Below are positions 26,859 through 38,669 of a stretch of 64,000 bases of DNA, one piece after another. The stretch is taken from assembly GCA_003118195.1 (NCBI GenBank), contig BEXV01000136.1, positions 36,108 to 100,107 on the forward strand. Reading direction: 5' to 3'. Below the pieces are notes generated by a model. The model had not been told where the DNA came from and did no database searches. It saw only the letters and a list, made by a program, of their open reading frames with translations. The position numbers and the translations under genes were made by a program. The stretch comes from Hemicentrotus pulcherrimus (taxonomy: Eukaryota > Echinodermata > Echinoidea > Camarodonta > Strongylocentrotidae). Numbering within the stretch: position 1 is the first letter of the stretch; every line of letters starts with the position of its first letter.

Positions 26859-27859
26859 AGAGTCACAGTCAAAGCATCATTACATGGTCACATTATGAAC
26901 CCTTATTCATCCACATAATCTTCTAATGCAAACTCCTCTTTTTTTTCTTCATTATCAATACCTTCAATTTTACAGCTGAATTTCAAAGCACATTCAGTTA
27001 GGCAAATAATGTATCGTTCCAAAAACAAACATGAAAATGCAGATGGCATTGAACCGAATTCCTGTGTTTTCTTTGCAGATTAAAATGTTGTTTTTGTTGC
27101 ATTTTTTTTTAACGCCTTCACATTGGAAAAGCTATTTTAGGGCTCTGCCATGCATATATGGTTATTGAAATCTTGGAAGGGAGGAAGTCCCTCAGTCCAA
27201 AACAAAGGATGTAGGTTAAGGGCTGGATATAACTGGCTTATTGTTATGTTATTGAGTTAATCAATAAAGCAAAAACAGTTTTAAAACACCCATTTATCAT
27301 GTTCCCGAGACATTTTCATATTCAGAGCACAATAGTTTTTGTGGATAAAAAAAGTTTTAAATTCCATAAACAGGAAGTGACACAAAAAGTACACTTCAAT
27401 AATGACACAATAGGTGATTGAGTCTATTAATCAGGAGCAGAAAAGTTCATTCAGACCTGCCATTCTTGACTACCATTTTGGGCCTAAGAATGATGAATAT
27501 ATCCTGTCTATAATTGTTTATGCATCCTGCCATACATGTATGAGCAATTATTTCTGTCCCCTCCCCTCCCCCGCCCGAAAAAAAAAATGATAGAAATATT
27601 ACTCCAGATGTCTGGTAGGTGAAAGAGTCTGCCTCTTGAGCGGTATCAATGAAAATAATCGCAATTATGATTAAGAAAAGAGGACCTCTATTCACACCAA
27701 GCAGCATACACTTACAATCAAAATGACCCTGAAAGCTTCATTAATTATGAAGATTTGGTGTGAAAGAGGGAGTCCCACAGAAGTCCATTTCCGGTTGCTT
27801 TGTGTGTGAGAGAGAGAGAGAGAGAGAAAGGAAGGGAGGTGGGGAGCGCAGAAGGGTAA

Positions 27860-28130
27860 TACAAGGGTGTATGTTACTGTGCAATGAGGCGCAAGGAACA
27901 GCAAAGGGTACCCATTGGAAAGAGAGGTTTGGGGCCAATCTCCTCTCTGCCTCCTCAGCCGCGACGAAAGGGAGCCACGAGGACCAACAAAAGAACAAGA
28001 AATTACTCGCTTGTTGCCGTTCCGAGGGTAGGGGCAAAGGGTAGGCAAGCGCCAGGCAAATTGGCCTGCGGAGACGGTACGCTCCGACGCTCGCGCACTC
28101 TCCTGGAAGACGTACAGCTCTCATGTGAAC
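27860..28130. promoter_or_regulatory. GC/CpG-rich island in intron 3
   Basis: Sharp rise in GC and CpG against the AT-rich intron (for example GACGCTCGCGCAC near 28087). Overlapping short open frames on both strands are a by-product of high GC. It could be a cis-regulatory module or alternative promoter. Confidence 0.35.
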
Positions 28131-31100
28131 CCGATCCTAAATGCCTAAATGGACGGGGGTGGGTATTATACAATCAGGGAGACGTGACTGGCTGAAGGAA
28201 AGGGGTACACTGCGTGTGCCTCAAGTGATTTATGCCAAGAGCGTCATGGGATACAGCTATGGCCATTAGAAGTAGAAGCTAGGGACTCATGAAAATGGAG
28301 ATGAGATGGAGGGGGTGGATATGGCCATATTTTTCTCAGTCCCCATGCGAGATTCTTGAATTGGACATGCGATTCATCATGGGGATGCTAATCAGGGCTC
28401 AAATTCACATTGGATGGGAAGGTGTCATTTTTCAACTGATGGGTTGAAGAATGTCACTTGATAATATACATGAAAGAGATTGCACTAACTGTAAGGGAAT
28501 TTCTATGTAAATTTCTATTTAGAATAATTCTCCACCACATTCACTAAGACATCAGAGATGCAAATGCATTAACATAAATTTAAAAAACAGCTATTCCACA
28601 GATTAAAGGAGGAAACACACCCATAGAAAAGGTACGAACCTGTTAAGTCTCTTAAAAAATACAATTTTCTGAAAACATGCCAAGTGCAAAAACGGTAGCC
28701 TACTACATTACTTAGTGACTTTCCTGGACAATTGCCAATCAACGAAAAGGTCTGAACTCTTGCTCACAAATCTTGATGATTCTTTTGAGCCTCCGCCTAG
28801 TGACCAGTCATAATGTGGTTGCATAGTGAACATATGTGCCCTTATCTTGAACCAGAAAGACATAACTCTCCTTGACAGCACCTAACCCACTTTTCATACT
28901 TTCTCATGAGGAAGGGTGCCAAAATTATCAGGTGCAAAAATAGGTTCTACAGGAGGCGTGCCCAGAGAGTATAGCTAAGAATTGATATTCCCCAGCTCCC
29001 TTCAAGGATGAGCAACAAAGTTTGATTTGTCACCTCATAACTAAGATTATATTTTTGTCTGCTGTTGCTGTTTCAACCAATCCTCAACTTTCACCCTTTC
29101 ACAATTATAAGGCGCCAATCAAGAATCTACTATGCCCTTATTCCTCATGAGATGGACAATAAGAATTATCAGCAAAAGAGAGATACACCTACATGTACAG
29201 GTACCACTAGTAAATCGTTTTTTCTTCTTCCCCTTTTCTTGATAAGAGAGTGCAATTTCAAGAGACAATGATTGAAAACATGTTCAAACTAGTGGAACTG
29301 ACAGCAGGCAATAAATATCACTTTTTCATTTGATATATATTGTACTAAACTTGGAGTATAATCCTTTTTCGAGCAAAGATATATTCTGTTAACATTTAAA
29401 CAATTTTATTTCAAGAATAAAGTATCAAAGCCACAATAATTTGTTAGAACAACTAATATTCTGTGACATTATATTTCCATTAATGGTGTTAGTTAGGCAT
29501 CAGTAGAACTATCCCAACCCAATCCCTTTCCTGTCAAAGCCTGGAATAACTAAATACTCTGAGAGTACAAGAAGGAATATTCCAAAGAGGGAATCGAGAG
29601 AGAGAGAAGTGGGTTGCAGCTTTGTAACGATATCAGCACCACCTCCACACGTGTAGCAGACAGCGGTGACATTTAGTAGCATTAAGCCACCGCCATTGCG
29701 TCGACCGATTCTCATGTTCTTCTCGATTTCTGCATCTGTTTCGCCAAAGAATAACACCCAGCCTAAAGGATGTTGGAAAGGAAACAAAACGAATACCGGC
29801 TAGATCGCAGAAAAAAAGACAGAGAAGAAAAACACCCGAGATGGAAACATTGTCATTGGAAACTGGGGAGACAACAGCGCGCCATTGTCTTGCGTAATTG
29901 GTTCAAAGTCCAGCGATTGATCGTTGAAGGGATGTTGGTGTGGAAAAATCAAAACAAAATGAAATTTGGTGACCACAGACTGAAGATTCCTTCCGACTAA
30001 TCAAACGCATCTCTAGAGTACTCCGCCTGGCTCAGCGCTTATGTTCCACACTCAAATTGATTTTTGCTTTCGGCTACAGACAAGAGAAACAATGGCTTCA
30101 ACAATGTCTCTCAATATGTTTGTCCATCTTAATCCATGTCCTGTATTTTTGTTCTCTTTTATTCATCATATTTTCAGTTTTTCACTCATCTCTTGTTTTC
30201 GTTGTTGTTTAGAGCAATTTCTGACTTCTGGTGCAGTCAGACCGCAGCTAGCAAAACCATAACGTCAATGGATTGCCACCTGGTACGAAGGCAGACAAAG
30301 CCATCCTTATCATAAGACATACTAATCTTTCTGTGTAATGTGATATTTAAGCAGAGTACTGGATTAAAATCAATTTTTGACTACATTAATTTCATATCCA
30401 AAACAGAACCACTGTCTCCAAAAGAAAGAAAAGATTCATCGGCATATCTCCATTGACTATTTATTGATTGGTTTACATGAATTTCTTTTAGAAAACTTAA
30501 ATTAAATTTTACAACAGATTATAACAGCTGCTTTCAGGTCTCCCTCTCCATATTATGAAAAATTGGGGTAATCATGAATGAAACCTAATTTGAAACGATT
30601 TTTCTGATTATTCCTTCATGAAATGCATCATAAACAGCTTTCAATAATGACTCATCGGATGTCTTCATTTCTAGTATCCCTTATTACTACTCCTTCAATC
30701 CATCTTCATCACATACACACTCCAGGTATGTTGCTCATCAAGTTTCCTTATCAATGTTACTTATCTATCCTTATCTTATCGCATTAATGTATCCCTCTCG
30801 ATAGCATCTCAGTTCCTCGATAGCATCCTGCCAATCTCTAACTTCAAATTCTTTCATTTTGTTTGCACTTTTAAGCTTCCAAGCCTTTTTGTACCTATTT
30901 GGTATTAATGGCATTTTCCTTCATAATCATACCAAAACAGAAACAAAGGATCCATTACAAAACAAATCTTCCTCCATCCTCCCGCATGGTCACTGGTCTT
31001 CCTCTCTTCGTTCTCCAGAAAACAATCGCCCAAAAAACTTGAGTTTCCATAAAATTCAAAGCAAAAACATCTCCATCAGTGTGCATTCCCCCCTCGTGTG

Positions 31101-31365
31101 TCAATGACCGTACGTTCATCTCTGTCGGGACCTTACCCTGCATAATCAGTACATGAGAGCAGATTCATGTTAGCACACTACACATTGCACTCTTTCCATC
31201 TACAGCTCTCCCTCTCTCTCCCATTTTCTCCTTCTCATCCTCCTCCTAAAAAGTGCTCCAAGCAAAGCACTCCCATGGTGTTCCCTAATTTTTCAGACAG
31301 TGTTCACACTTTGCCCAATCCTCTCTTAAACGTAACTATTAATTAAGCAAATCTCAAAGCCTGGT

Positions 31366-31430
31366 TGGAGCAATGAGAGCCCTAACTCATTAAACTTTAA
31401 CATATAATTAATACCCCTTTTTGTTTTCCA
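31366..31430. repeat. Foldback element copy 5 (degenerate)
   Basis: The left part GGAGCAATGAGAGCCCTAAC matches the family arm with a handful of substitutions; the right part reads ATTAATACCCCTTTTTG. Weak, but it sits 80 bp from another half-copy. In Runx intron 3. Confidence 0.45.
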
Positions 31431-31509
31431 TTTAGGTTGAGAAAATTGTGGAAGTTGATGAATCTCTAAGTTCTAAGCAATATTATGGCATTTCAGAAAG
31501 TGATTCTGT

Positions 31510-31537
31510 CTGTTTGGACCCGGAAGAGAGTTAACTC
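31510..31537 (+). repeat. Foldback element copy 6 (left arm, next to exon 3 donor)
   Basis: CTGTTTGGACCCGGAAGAGA followed by GTTAACTC. It matches the family left end at about 24 of 28 positions. It lies only about 45 bp inside intron 3 from the exon 3 donor. Confidence 0.6.
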
Positions 31538-31582
31538 ATACGATTTGTCTTTCTTTCTAAAGGAAGGTGAGAATATATTTAC

Positions 31583-31768
31583 CATAGGATCCAGAAGTAG
31601 GACTGAGAGGGTACGACCTGGGCATGCGCCCCTGGTTCTGATACGACTGCTGCCTTCCAATGTGGTGGTTAGGATGATGGGGGTTGATTTCACCAAAGGG
31701 ATGAGGGTGACCGGTGTTGATGATAGGAGGGGCCATCAGACGAGATTCCTGGTCCTTGGGCTTGGGTC
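31583..31768 (-). CDS. Runx: RUNX transcription factor, coding exon 3 (linker after the Runt domain)
   Basis: This 186-nt exon completes Arg185, encodes 186-246 and gives the first base of Asp247. It starts RPKPKDQESR: the run REPRRPKPK across the exon 2/3 junction is a basic cluster just after the Runt domain, where RUNX nuclear-localisation signals lie. The rest is His/Pro/Gln/Asn-rich (HPHPFG, HHPNHH, RQQSYQNQ), ending SYPLSPTSGSY with an SP site. The acceptor is preceded by a long pyrimidine tract (TTCTTCTTCCAG|GA). The donor TATG|GTAAAT is weaker than the other two. Both ends are phase 1, so skipping would keep the frame. There is no strong domain homology here; the call rests on splice signals, exact phase fit and composition. 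On the plus strand an open frame overlaps it, which is a shadow. Confidence 0.85.
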
Positions 31769-32047
31769 CTGGAAGAAGAAGAATGCAAAAAGAGTTTTAA
31801 AAAGAATGTAAAAAGGTGTTTAAAACATATTGCTCGGTTCAACTGCATACATCAAGTGCGCTATTGTTTGTGTTGCTATCAAATAGTGGAATATACAGGT
31901 ACACAGCATGATCTAGATAAAACAATTATCTTACACAAAAACACCTTATTGATGAAGCTTGTTATTTGTGGGTAGGGGATGCATAACTACAATGTATTAT
32001 CATTATTTTCACATTTACTATTGCAATCATTATTGGTAAAATATTGG

Positions 32048-32118
32048 CTGCTGAAAGCCAGGAGAGCATTAACTTTGTGTAAAAACTAAAGACTCAATAC
32101 CCATCTGGCACGTAACAG
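32048..32118 (+). repeat. Foldback element copy 7
   Basis: AAAGCCAGGAGAGCATTAAC, loop TTTGTGTAAAAACT, then a diverged right arm (AATACCCATCTGG) and AACAG; 71 bp. In Runx intron 2. Confidence 0.7.
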
Positions 32119-33916
32119 ATAGTATCAGCAACCTTCTAGTTTTATGATCCATACACAGAGTTTATAGGCTACAAGATTAATAGTTACCTTTAAGTTAATC
32201 TTTTTTTTTTCAATTAAAAAAAGCATCAATAGAACTGTTTACACCCCATGTTGTCCTTCCTAACAAAGTTCAAACACAGGAAGGCTCTTCAATACCTGAT
32301 CTCCATCTTATCTCGGCAATAAATCTACAAGCTAATCTATTTCTTAAAGTAGGCCTCAAGATTTTAACTGCTCTCAAAGTTGCACCCACTATTGGCTTCC
32401 GTTGATTCTACTTTGGACTTCAATGTTTGAACTTATGATTACAAACTCTTAAGCAAACTTCCGTTTTCAAAGAAACTCTGTGTTCTGTGATGTATGGGGG
32501 TAGAGGTACAGGAGTATATCATACTGAGTATTACAACATAATGTTAGTATACATGAAATACAAGGAAGATGAACAAATGATGATAATAAATCATCATGGA
32601 ATGGGCACAAATTCCATTTATTGAGAAAAGGGAGGGGTTTTTGATCAAGGCAACCATTCAAATACCAAGCAACTGTACATTATATTAGTTTTATATTGTA
32701 CCGTACGACAGAGGAGTGCACTGTACAGTACAACAAACAGAAAGAATTGAAACATATATGTATACATTCAGCATCCTCATAATATTGGCAACAATCCAGG
32801 AGTTACAATAGTATATAATACAACCTTTCTATCTCTTGGTTTGATTGTTTCTCTCTCTCTCTCTCCGTTAACTTGTACCGGTATATCTCCATTTAAAACA
32901 AACTAACTTTGAAGTGAAAAGTAAACAAAGATTCAAGTTATGTCATTGGTACATTTGGACAGTGGCCAGTATTTCGAAGAATACTTCTTTTACAAAAATC
33001 ATCGCAGCGGAAATGCAGAGAGAGCTAGAATCAGTTCCTGTATACGTGTTTTACCTCACATCATCTGTCTTTTCAATCGTTTGCAGATGGAAGACTGCTT
33101 CAACCTGCTCTCAAGTTCAAACATAATATCACAACAAAGCAAAAAACACTCAAAGAGCTCTGTTATCAGCCTATTAAGCTATTCAAACTTGAGCTTTTTT
33201 CCTGAATGATGTAGCTCTGTGATTGCTGACTGAGTGTCCAACCAAATTTAGCCAACAGAGGGTTATTTCGGGCAGAGAAAATATTTGGCAAGGAGATTAG
33301 TGCTTTACCATCTATTCTAGTACAACAACCTGTTAATGGGGAACACAGATTTCTTTTCTCTCCCCCTCCCCCCCCCTCCCTCTCTCTCTCTCTCAACATT
33401 AATTTCTCCTATTCTCAAGTTTCAAAATCCTATACCATAATTGTGTGATGTATATTGTAGAAGGGACAAAAATTATAAGTGTAGATGTTCTATCTTAAAA
33501 CATTTAATGTTGATACTACGTAGAATATTATATAAATGCCAGATATAAACAAATGTTTGAATAAAAATCAAACAGTACATTGAACAAAAATGAAGGCATA
33601 TACTCTAGTTTAGAGATAAAACTGTTCTACTTTTCATTTCCCAGATCAGTTCCAATAAAACCACAGGGAGGGAGGGGGGGGAGTGGTGGATGTGAACAAA
33701 TACCTATGAAACAGCATTTCTGACCAAAGGTTTTGAAACAGTACCACTACTTATATTTTACCCAAAACTGATCAAATCAAATACATACACTCAATACTCT
33801 CAACTGCAATATGAAGTACCGGTAGAACAAATATCAAATTTTGTTTCAAAATCCACATTGGCACGCTAGGCTAATGCCCTAAGCCTTCTTATCCTTGCCA
33901 AAGGATCCCATTAGAT

Positions 33917-33963
33917 ACCACAGGAGATTAAGCTAATCCTGCCTAAGAAGTGCAGAGGGATTA
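33917..33963. promoter_or_regulatory. Putative Otx/Runx site cluster
   Basis: ACCACA (Runx, 33917-33922), TAATCC (33934-33939) and GGATTA (33958-33963), the last two being inverted Otx/K50-homeodomain sites 18 bp apart. In intron 2, in a stretch less repetitive than its surroundings. Confidence 0.35.
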
Positions 33964-34200
33964 AGGTAATATGTATCTATTAGATTTCCTGGCAACCAAC
34001 ACCAGTAAGTGGTAGCTGGATGGCATATGAATAATGCATGGCTACTGGTAGCATTTACAGCATTAAAAGAATAGTGTGGGACTATTAATAGAAAGCTCAG
34101 TTTTTATTGAATTCCTTAGACTACAAAGGGATTTTCCTCGATGATTAAGGGTAAGCGCTTGATATCACACACCTGTAGACAAGTTACTCACATATATAAT

Positions 34201-34253
34201 CTGTTCAGAACCAAAAGAGCGTTATCTCCATTAACGCCCTTCTGGCTTTAAAC
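34201..34253. repeat. Foldback element copy 8 (short loop)
   Basis: CTGTTCAGAACCAAAAGAGC and GTTATCTC pair with ATTAACGCCCTTCTGGC; the internal loop is almost absent. In Runx intron 2. Confidence 0.75.
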
Positions 34254-34377
34254 TAAAGATATGTAAGCATTAAATGTCCAGTTACTTTTCAGGCAAGAAG
34301 CAAGCAGGATTTGTGATATCAGCAATGACCAGAAACTAGCATTCAATTGATTTATCATAATTTGTTCTGGTTTGGAC

Positions 34378-34426
34378 TTTGGAGCCAGAAGGGTGTTAAC
34401 TCTGTGTAAAATGACAGAAATTAACT

Positions 34427-34428
<2 letters not shown>
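34378..34428 (+). repeat. Foldback element copy 9 (truncated at a GA tract)
   Basis: GGAGCCAGAAGGGTGTTAAC, loop TCTGTGTAAAATGA, then AAATTAACTC, where the right arm ends at a 33-bp AG tract (34429-34461). In Runx intron 2, about 125 bp from copy 8. Confidence 0.75.

Positions 34429-34461
<33 letters not shown>
34429..34461. repeat. AG dinucleotide microsatellite
   Basis: Perfect run starting within the truncated end of foldback copy 9. Confidence 0.95.
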
Positions 34462-34466
<5 letters not shown>

Positions 34467-35351
34467 GGAGTGATGCAGGTATACAAGAGGTAGAAGAGAG
34501 GGAGGAACGTCCACTCCCACTACCACCACCTATCCCTCAAATACCAACACTGTGGTCTCCTACTCCTGTCCTATCGTGTGGAGCAAACTACCTGAGCTGA
34601 CTGACCACAAATCTAGCTTTGCGGCACCTTGCCTCTCAACGATCCGACCATTATCGGCATTTTGCGGGTGTCGAAATGCTCGCTCGACCAAGTGGACTTA
34701 AAGGAAAATCAATAAGGCTGTACAGGCAAGTTCAACTGACAGAAAAAGAGACCCCTTTTGGCAGGGAGAAAGAGATTGCTGACATCTCACTGGGAGATCG
34801 GTTACATTCTCATTGGCATGTGCCTTGTTTCCAATCTTAACCATTGTACAGCGCAGAATATTTGTTTCTTATAAGAGTTTCCTTTCCAACCTATATGTTG
34901 CATACAAGCAGATTTGTTATTCATGATTCTATGTTTAACACAGTGCTGCTTAGAGATGTTATGTATTACTAATCTATTGGAAAAAAAAAACTTTTAAAAA
35001 AACCTATACATTTCCAACACATGTAACATAAGAAATATGTGCCACACAAGGTGATAGTATGGAAGTGTACACTTAAATGACTGGATATGAAATGAAAAGT
35101 CATGATCCATGGAAACAAGTCGCTCCACAGATAATAATCAAGAGCACTTGACACTGTCAATAATCGCACTTGTAACTAAACCACAACAGGGTTTAAAGGA
35201 ACAGGTCCTTTCCATTCTCTGTCCTTCAGGTAACTGACAAAATCTCAAGCATGTCATTAAAACAACAAAAGAAATGAATCAATTAGTTTAAAAAGATGTG
35301 ACAAGTTGAGAAGGGTTCAGACATTTTGTCTTTATTCCTCTTTATGAGTCA

Positions 35352-35394
35352 GGGGATTTTCCCAGCGCCAGTAGAACCGGTTACCCCTGGCAAC
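35352..35394. promoter_or_regulatory. Rel/kappaB site next to a perfect RFX X-box
   Basis: GGGGATTTTCCC (35352-35363) fits the Dorsal/NF-kappaB consensus. GTTACC-CCT-GGCAAC (35380-35394) is a full match to the RFX X-box GTNRCC-N(0-3)-RGYAAC. They are 16 bp apart in a GC-richer patch of Runx intron 2. Binding is inferred from motif only. Confidence 0.45.
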
Positions 35395-36444
35395 CTCGCA
35401 GCAGATACACCGGTCACAGCCCGCTCAGAGACAGGCAGCAGGCAAGCCAGGGTAAGTAGACCATACAAGGTCTACAAGCACATGGTATGGAGGCTAGCTC
35501 AGTAACTGCGGGAGAGATTAACACATGCAGGAGAGACAACTGCAGACAGTTTACAATCATGGACCTACTTTTAATACACCTGTGAAATGTCAGGAATAGG
35601 GGAGCACAAATGCTGCAAGAACAACAAATTGAGAGGGTAACAGCTATAAAGTCCTGACTGTAACCATGGACCTAATATGCTGTAACAGTCGCCACATGTT
35701 GCATAATTCAGGATTAAGGATATTGAATGATATGAAATGTTTCAGTATTAGTCTCCTGTAGAGATTGTACGGTGACCTTGTGCCCTCGATGACCAAATCC
35801 TTGGCACACTTCTATCTCCTCCTCCTGTCTTCCTCTTGCTCTCTCTGAACATAACAAATGTTGCTAGGATTTCTTGGCATGTTCTAGATGGTGGGATAGA
35901 AGCAAGATGCTTCAGGGATGTGCTCTGAGACCATACAAACGTCATGTTGAGAGCTTCTTTACTACTACTTAACATAGAATGCTTCTCTAGTCTTAGAGAT
36001 AACAGAAGAATTTCAAATGCACCATAAGGCTAAAGGCAAGGACAAATTGAAGATATACAACCGGTAGAAAAATAATATGGGATTTCACCCAAGTGAAGTT
36101 AAAGATAATTCTTTTAAAAAATTATGTTCACTGTTAGTATTACTCATCTAAAAGCAATACAATTTTATGGTATATATCTGATAACACTAAATTTATATTA
36201 ATTCAAGTAGTTTTTGTTTTGTCAAGAACAGTTATGTATCCTGTTTCACATGATGCAGGGAAATTCTGTTAAAGATGAAGTTGAGATCTGGTCATGCGAT
36301 TGCATTGTGAAAGAAACAGTGTGGAATCGATCAGAAAAGGTTGATCATCTAGCATATAAGAATGTGTGTGTATTGCAAGGTTCTGGAATCATCAAAATGA
36401 TAAGATATTTGGTAAAGTTACAAACACTGAACATGTAAAAAACC

Positions 36445-36471
36445 TCCCCCCTCCCCCCCCCCCCCCCCCCC
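36445..36471. repeat. C homopolymer tract
   Basis: Run of C broken by a single T, followed closely by an A12 tract; in intron 2. Confidence 0.9.
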
Positions 36472-38394
36472 TCCTCACCTACCATAACAATTAAAAAAAA
36501 AAAAGATTGCATGCATAATATCCTACATTGGCCTTGAACACAATAGCTTAGCGATTGATTGTACCATTGAATTTTAACAACTGATTGTGCATATTGTTAA
36601 TTGAAATTAACTGCTAAGCTTTGTGTTATGGGGCTCAGGGCTTTGTAATTGAAAATAACCTTTAGATCCCTATACAAATCAATTGCCAGAATCAAGGAAT
36701 TGTATATAGTGTCATGAAAAAAAGTTCATGGATTCCTAGTGATGATGTTACAAGTGGTTGAAGGAGATGCATGTACAATTATTTGACGAAGATACAATCG
36801 ATTGTAATTAATTCACACTGTTACAAGAAATAGGCCTAGTATTAAAACTGATCATCTTAATTGAAATATATTTATAGGAGTTAGGAAGCTCATGTTCCAC
36901 AAGTAAAAGAACCGNTCTTCCCAGAACTCAACCTTCTCTTTAAGTACAAGATGAATTTATATTATAACCGAAACTTCCAATCAAAGCATGCCAATGCAAG
37001 TTACATAGAAAACAGTTTCACACTGAAGTACCTCTGCAACTTGTGACATCTAAAACTGTCTTGTATATACATGTAGTATAGTACAATGACATATGAAAAT
37101 GAAAATGAAATCCTATATTACACTATTGCCCTAATGAAATTGAAAGGTATTTAAGACAGATGAAACTCTAAAGATTAATCAAATTAGGCTGCCTTATATG
37201 AGCAGAACCAACAAGTTGTTCCAGCACATCAAACAACAAAAGTGGAAGTAGTGCACATGATTGTGATTGAGTTAAATCAGCCTTGCTGATCGGACCAGGG
37301 CATTAAGCCAACGTTAATGAGAAGCCCATTGTTAGGTCCCCCTGGACCTAGGGTTTTGGACGATCAGTCCTGAAGCCTTCTATTGTGCATCCTGGGAAAC
37401 AACACAGGTGTGAAGGATAGACTTGCTTGACTGGTCACCTTGGGTCCAGGAGAAACAATAGAAACTCATTGCAATGCTTCTTTAGAAATGCTCCACCACC
37501 TTGTTGACAGTCTGTGGACGCTTTGAACTTACAGGTTTATGTGATGTATCGATTGGGGAGAACAGGCCGTGTCTTACAGATATAAACAAATCTTACATAC
37601 AGCTTTGTTTGCATGTTTGGGAGAGAAAGAAGCAAGGACATTGCCAAATTTACTCTAGGTATCGATTTGAAAAGATCGAATTTATTTTGTGATTTGAAAG
37701 ATCAATGAAATTGACTGCAAAATTTGTCTTCTACCTGGGATATGCTTGAGAAGCAACTCCAATGAAGAAACAGATCAAAGGCCACACAAATTGTAAGACA
37801 TTGGATGATGATTGATTTGCAATATATTCTGATTGGATGCAAAGATATCACAAAGAAAATAGAGCAATGCAATTCTTCTAGCTTCTCTAGTTGGTTGACA
37901 ATCCATTCGATTTGAAGCACATGGAAGCCGCATTTCAAGATTCAGTGAATAACAATTTTACAATTCATTCTGCTCATTATTTAGCGTCACATAGTGAAGG
38001 GGGGAGAGCTTTGGGGGATAATGAAATAGAAACAAATATTCTTAGACATCCGTATCAAAAAAGAAAATCAGGGATTCCAGCTCTTAATTGGAACAATTAG
38101 AATATAGTCTAATTCCATAGCTCACTATTAAATACATTCAAAATTTATGACGATTACAACATAATTTCTGATGCTAGACTGCAGAAAAGATAAAAATGAT
38201 TTTACATTCTCAAAAGATGGAATTCAGACTACATCCCAAACTAGTGCCTCATGCTATCAGAATAACTCTCCAGTTCTTCTAAAATGCTACTCTAGAAGAA
38301 GAGGAGAAGGAGAGGGACGGAGGGTAAGAGAGAAAGAGATTCAAATTCCTAACAGCCGTACAAACAATCCAACAAATGGGAGTTGGGCTTGCAC

Positions 38395-38560
38395 AAACTG
38401 ACAACACGCTCCCCACCATGGTTATTCATGAGGTCCCGGGATCACCTCGGCCGGGGAATCAAACAGCGGCGTTCCGCTGACCGGCAATGACCTCTCCCTG
38501 CCGCGGCAGATCCACTTAAGATCGCTGCTCGGTCGCACATACGCACACCTGACTAACGTC
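38395..38560. promoter_or_regulatory. GC/CpG-rich island in intron 2
   Basis: Contains CGGCCGGGG, CTGCCGCGGCAG (palindrome) and CACACCTGAC (E-box CACCTG) in about 165 bp of high-GC, low-repeat sequence. Function inferred. Confidence 0.35.
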
Positions 38561-38648
38561 CCTGAGAAGGGGCTATTGAGATATTCAACGGAGAAAGCAT
38601 TTAATGAGAGACATTCAACGAAAATGGATAATAGCCCATGTGAGAGAA

Positions 38649-38669
38649 GGAGAGAGAGAGAGAGAGAGG
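38649..38669. repeat. GA microsatellite
   Basis: Short perfect GA run in intron 2. Similar GA or CT runs lie at 27809-27827, about 33380-33393 and about 60387-60410. Confidence 0.9.

Larger units (their letters stand above)
15466..31582 (-). other. Runx: Runx intron 3 (about 16.1 kb)
   Basis: Phase-1 intron within Asp247. It carries five foldback-repeat copies or half-copies (21802, 26318, 26791, 31366, 31510), an 87-bp direct duplication (24612-24785), a GC-rich island (27860-28130), a 30-bp CA run (17641-17670), a long pyrimidine tract (23008-23240) and a 559-bp assembly gap. An exon hidden in the gap cannot be ruled out, though the phases of exons 3 and 4 join perfectly without one. Confidence 0.8.

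Noticed and set aside
27884..28195. 103-codon Arg/Lys-rich open frame
   Set aside because: High-GC island effect; no domain, and it is antisense to the gene.
37333..37350. Perfect small palindrome TAGGTCC-CCCT-GGACCTA in intron 2
   Set aside because: Single copy with 7-bp arms; expected occasionally by chance and without context.
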